NCBI GenBank assembly: GCA_041163745.1
Contig: JBEAQU010000048.1
Coordinates: 1 to 64,000 of the forward strand
Direction: 5' to 3'
From: UBA6168 sp041163745
GTDB taxonomy: Bacteria > Bacteroidota > Bacteroidia > Chitinophagales > Saprospiraceae
Length of the DNA stretch: 64,000 bases
Within the stretch, counting starts at the first letter, position 1. Every line of letters starts with the position of its first letter. The position numbers were made by a program, and so were the translations under genes. Shown piece after piece: positions 62,801-64,000 of this stretch. The notes beneath the pieces were generated by a model that was given only the letters and a program-made list of their open reading frames with translations, was not told the DNA's origin and searched no databases.

Positions 62801-63029
62801 GGGCGATGCCTGTGTACATGCGTTTTCCGTCCCGAAAGAAATCGATGCCGGCGACAGGTCGGATGCCTGCCGCCTCGCAGCGCTGCACGAACTCTCCCAT
62901 GGCGGACGTATTGTTGATGTCCGTCAGTGCCAGGGTGTCGATACCCAACTGTTCCGCCGCTGCCACCAGGGCTGCCGGCGAAAGGGTTCCGTAACGCAGG
63001 CTGTAATACGTATGGTTGTTCAGGTACAT
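59898..63029 (-). CDS. DNA polymerase III alpha-type subunit with degenerate PHP domain (DnaE2/ImuC-like)
   Basis: Protein of 1043 residues, shorter than a replicative DnaE of about 1160. The N-terminal PHP domain (about 1-200) has lost key metal residues: NNHTYYSL in place of HxHxxxSL, TDINN in place of TDHGN, and GIDFF in place of GxE. The polymerase core is intact, with catalytic aspartates in PDFDIDFSWDERDDV, GRGSGANSLVAY for the nucleotide site, and YSFCKAHSASFA. The set fits the second, error-prone-type DnaE of Bacteroidota. ImuB/DinB-like or LexA genes are not next to it, although such partners are common. An inverted repeat lies 11 bases upstream of the start. Confidence 0.88.
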   Translation of the reverse strand: MYLNNHTYYSLRYGTLSPAALVAAAEQLGIDTLALTDINNTSAMGEFVQRCEAAGIRPVAGIDFFRDGKRMYTGIARDSEGFSLLNRYLSHHSLTQQALPPVFDPTCLERQADDTGLPLLIIYPRLVKPLDQFRSFEFLGVRPEHVHRLFSSEVRHSPHKLLVFSPVTFLDEAGYELHRVLRAMDGNTLLSLLPPDASAPPTELLHPPAVLAGFYACYPAILRNTERILSECSIRLVRGLVVNRQTFTGSKNGDDALLCKLAEAGYARRYGPAAAGPPPSIAAVPPGHQRLRTELRVIREMDFCAYFLITWDIVRYARSAGYHHVGRGSGANSLVAYCLGITDVDPIELDLYFERFINRHRPSPPDFDIDFSWDERDDVTDYIFKRYGRDHTALLATYSTFQFHAAVRETGKVFGLPKAEIDALADAVLRTAGTPDVRYWGKEDVLERTAADPQATGHAHASLVLPLARRLQGFPHHLSIHAGGIVISEHPLYDHTALLLMPKGFPICHTDMHHAEDLGFHKFDVLSQRGLGHIKATVELVRRNKGMAVDVHDLPRIKADERVRAQLRSGRCIGCFYIESPAMRGLLRKLRCEEYVHLVAASSIIRPGVAKSGMMKEYIRRFHEPHSFDYLHPVFRQHLGETFGVMVYQEDVMKIVHHFAGMGLDESDMLRRLMSGKRREGDQFESLRQRFFDNCRTLGHPEALALEVWRQVESFAGYSFCKAHSASFAAESFQSLYLKTYFPLEFMVSVINNFGGFYRTEIYFHEARMAGATIHAPCVNHSEYLTTLHGSDLYTGFVHLSGLEQALADRIVRQRRTGGSYRSLADFVNRVETSASQLEILIRIGAFRFTGMGKCALMWEKNAVFQPRTAIGTGTGTGMLFDVEAQWGDAGRFELPPLAENELDQAFDEIELLGFPLCSPFDLLADPETASEGVTADALPSLTGRMAILVGCYVTRKDVRTVQGALMNFGTWLDRDGHFFDSVHFPDVLKRFPFRGRGVYRITGRVAMEHGFPSVEVVQMERLPWKEDARYAEQPLPASAPGR

Positions 63030-63039
63030 GACACCCTTT

Positions 63040-63059
63040 TTGTGATTTTAAAAACACAA
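63040..63059. promoter_or_regulatory. Inverted repeat upstream of the dnaE-type gene
   Basis: TTGTGATTTTAAAAACACAA has TTGTG and CACAA arms around an AT-rich centre, directly in front of the start codon. A repressor site, for example for DNA damage control, is possible, but the spacing is not a known box for this phylum. Confidence 0.35.
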
Positions 63060-63153
63060 TATGTTTCAAAAGTCGCAAAAAAGATGCTAATTCTAAACAG
63101 CGACGCACTTTTTAAAATAATTTGTTTTCAAATCGGCGGGATGAGCTGGGCGT

Positions 63154-63747
63154 TCAGCGGTCTTCGTCGTCGGGTATGTCGAGGATCCTGCGTTTGTCCT
63201 GTCTGTCCTGCTGTCGGGAGGAGGCCTCCATGCGGTCGATGAACCGGACGGTTTCCTGCCAGAATTCCTTGAAGGAAGGTTCCAGGAAAGTGTAGACCTG
63301 CTTCATTTTACCGGGGAAGGTACGCAGGAAGGGATAGGAGATGGAACCGCGGGTATTCTGCGGGGTAAGGATATGGGACTGGTCGCCGAACCAGACCAGC
63401 AGGCTGAACACAAGGGTATAGAGGGTAAGTAGGAGGGTGCCGCCGGCCAATTGGTTGATGAAATTGATATTGGCGGAGCGGAGGGTTTTCTCCAGGAAGC
63501 GGGCCGCCATGCGGATGAGGATCATGGTCAGGAGGAAGGCCAGGAGGAAGCCGGCGATGAAGAGGGACGGGTGGTCGGAGTGGAAGGCGGTTTCCAGGAA
63601 GCGGGTGGCGGCGGGAGACAGCTTGAAAGCGGCCATCAGCCCGAACACGATGGAGAAGACGGTGAAGAAGGTCTTGATGATACCGCGGGAGAAACCCTGG
63701 TAGAAGCCCCAGATACCGATCAGGAGGAAGATGACGTCGATGGCCAT
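63154..63747 (-). CDS. CvpA family membrane protein
   Basis: Protein of 197 residues from the ATG at 63747 (MAIDVIFLLIGIWGFYQGFSRG). Four membrane helices and the CvpA pattern GIIKTFFTVFSIVFGLMAAF and NQLAGGTLLLTLYTLVFSLL are seen. The soluble C-terminal tail (about 150-197) is charged. CvpA proteins are linked to envelope homeostasis and, in enterobacteria, colicin V production; the exact activity is unknown. It lies upstream of the polymerase gene on the same strand, 124 bases apart. Confidence 0.88.
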   Translation of the reverse strand: MAIDVIFLLIGIWGFYQGFSRGIIKTFFTVFSIVFGLMAAFKLSPAATRFLETAFHSDHPSLFIAGFLLAFLLTMILIRMAARFLEKTLRSANINFINQLAGGTLLLTLYTLVFSLLVWFGDQSHILTPQNTRGSISYPFLRTFPGKMKQVYTFLEPSFKEFWQETVRFIDRMEASSRQQDRQDKRRILDIPDDEDR

Positions 63748-63872
63748 GGCGGGTGAGGTTGGGTGTGTTTGGCCGGGTCCCGGATGCCGGCCGTCGGAGG
63801 CGGCAGCCGGGACCGGCGCCACTGGGGGCTCTGGTCACCGGCTGCCGGGTCGGACACAACATGAGGCAGTGG

Positions 63873-64000
63873 TCAGCTGCCGAGGGCGGCGCCGACTTTT
63901 TCCATCAGGGCCTTGGTGAGGCGGATTCCTTCATCCTCCGGGATTTCACCTTCGTATTCGATACCGACATAACCGGTATAACCGGCGTCCTTGACCACCT
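63873..64000 (-). CDS. TIM-barrel sugar phosphate isomerase/epimerase (partial, C-terminal end)
   Basis: Only the last 41 residues are inside the window. They read DAGYTGYVGIEYEGEIPEDE, then GIRLTKALMEKVGAALGS. The GYxGYVGIEYEG strand is the last strand of the xylose-isomerase-like AP-endonuclease-2 family, with the Glu as a metal ligand. The role, possibly in sugar or inositol metabolism, cannot be stated from this end alone. The stop is 125 bases upstream of the CvpA start. Confidence 0.75.
   Translation of the reverse strand, partial: VVKDAGYTGYVGIEYEGEIPEDEGIRLTKALMEKVGAALGS

Overview
The window is chromosomal DNA of a Bacteroidota bacterium. SusC/SusD outer-membrane pairs, type IX secretion (T9SS) sorting domains of both types, a PorP/SprF protein, Bacteroidota-type PurM, PyrR and UxaC, and promoters of the form TTTG-N18/19-TAnnTTTG without Shine-Dalgarno sites all point there. 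The base composition is GC-rich with AT-rich islands between genes. A Saprospiria-like lineage is my guess from the protein mix, not something the sequence proves. I see no insertion sequence, prophage, CRISPR array or rRNA operon.

Layout. (1) 1-18.5 kb, minus strand: one long polysaccharide-utilisation locus. A GntR/UTRA regulator is followed by SusC, SusD, a ROK sugar kinase, a mannose-6-phosphate-isomerase-type protein, an MFS sugar symporter, a GH92 alpha-mannosidase, an FG-GAP/UnbV lipoprotein, a small lipoprotein, a DUF4185/DUF5005-like lipoprotein and a sialate O-acetylesterase-type enzyme cut by the window edge. The content suggests uptake and breakdown of alpha-mannosides such as N-glycans or mannan. 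The regulator has a consensus promoter with a perfect 14-bp palindrome just downstream, a likely operator. (2) 18.8-26.4 kb: envelope proteins (coiled-coil, OmpA lipoprotein, small membrane protein, lipoprotein), an MBL hydrolase, a second sugar transporter and an SMP-30 lactonase. (3) 26.6-34.4 kb: purM, a T9SS trio (type B cargo, PorP/SprF, PorE-like OmpA protein) and cmk. (4) 34.4-41.7 kb: uronate isomerase plus an SDR mannonate oxidoreductase, a glycosidase-like protein without a family I can name, a DUF5916 barrel and tRNA-Arg(CCG). (5) 42-48.3 kb: a lipoprotein, an unusual AT-rich 1.3-kb gap with four tandem repeats that each present a start codon and a micro-ORF, a T9SS protein with dockerin-like and cohesin-like modules, and an alpha-helical protein. 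(6) 48.6-57 kb: an esterase-pyrR-pyrB-CPBP operon, and on the other strand an ABC exporter half, a cNMP/CBS/DUF294 sensor and an HD-DUF5706 (Pycsar-effector-like) membrane protein. (7) 57.7-64 kb: a secreted unknown, a DnaE-type polymerase with a degenerate PHP domain, CvpA, and the end of a TIM-barrel sugar isomerase.

The best candidates for something undescribed are the tandem micro-ORF/hairpin array at 42660-43160 and, less strongly, the nucleotide-signalling neighbourhood at 53.8-57.1 kb.
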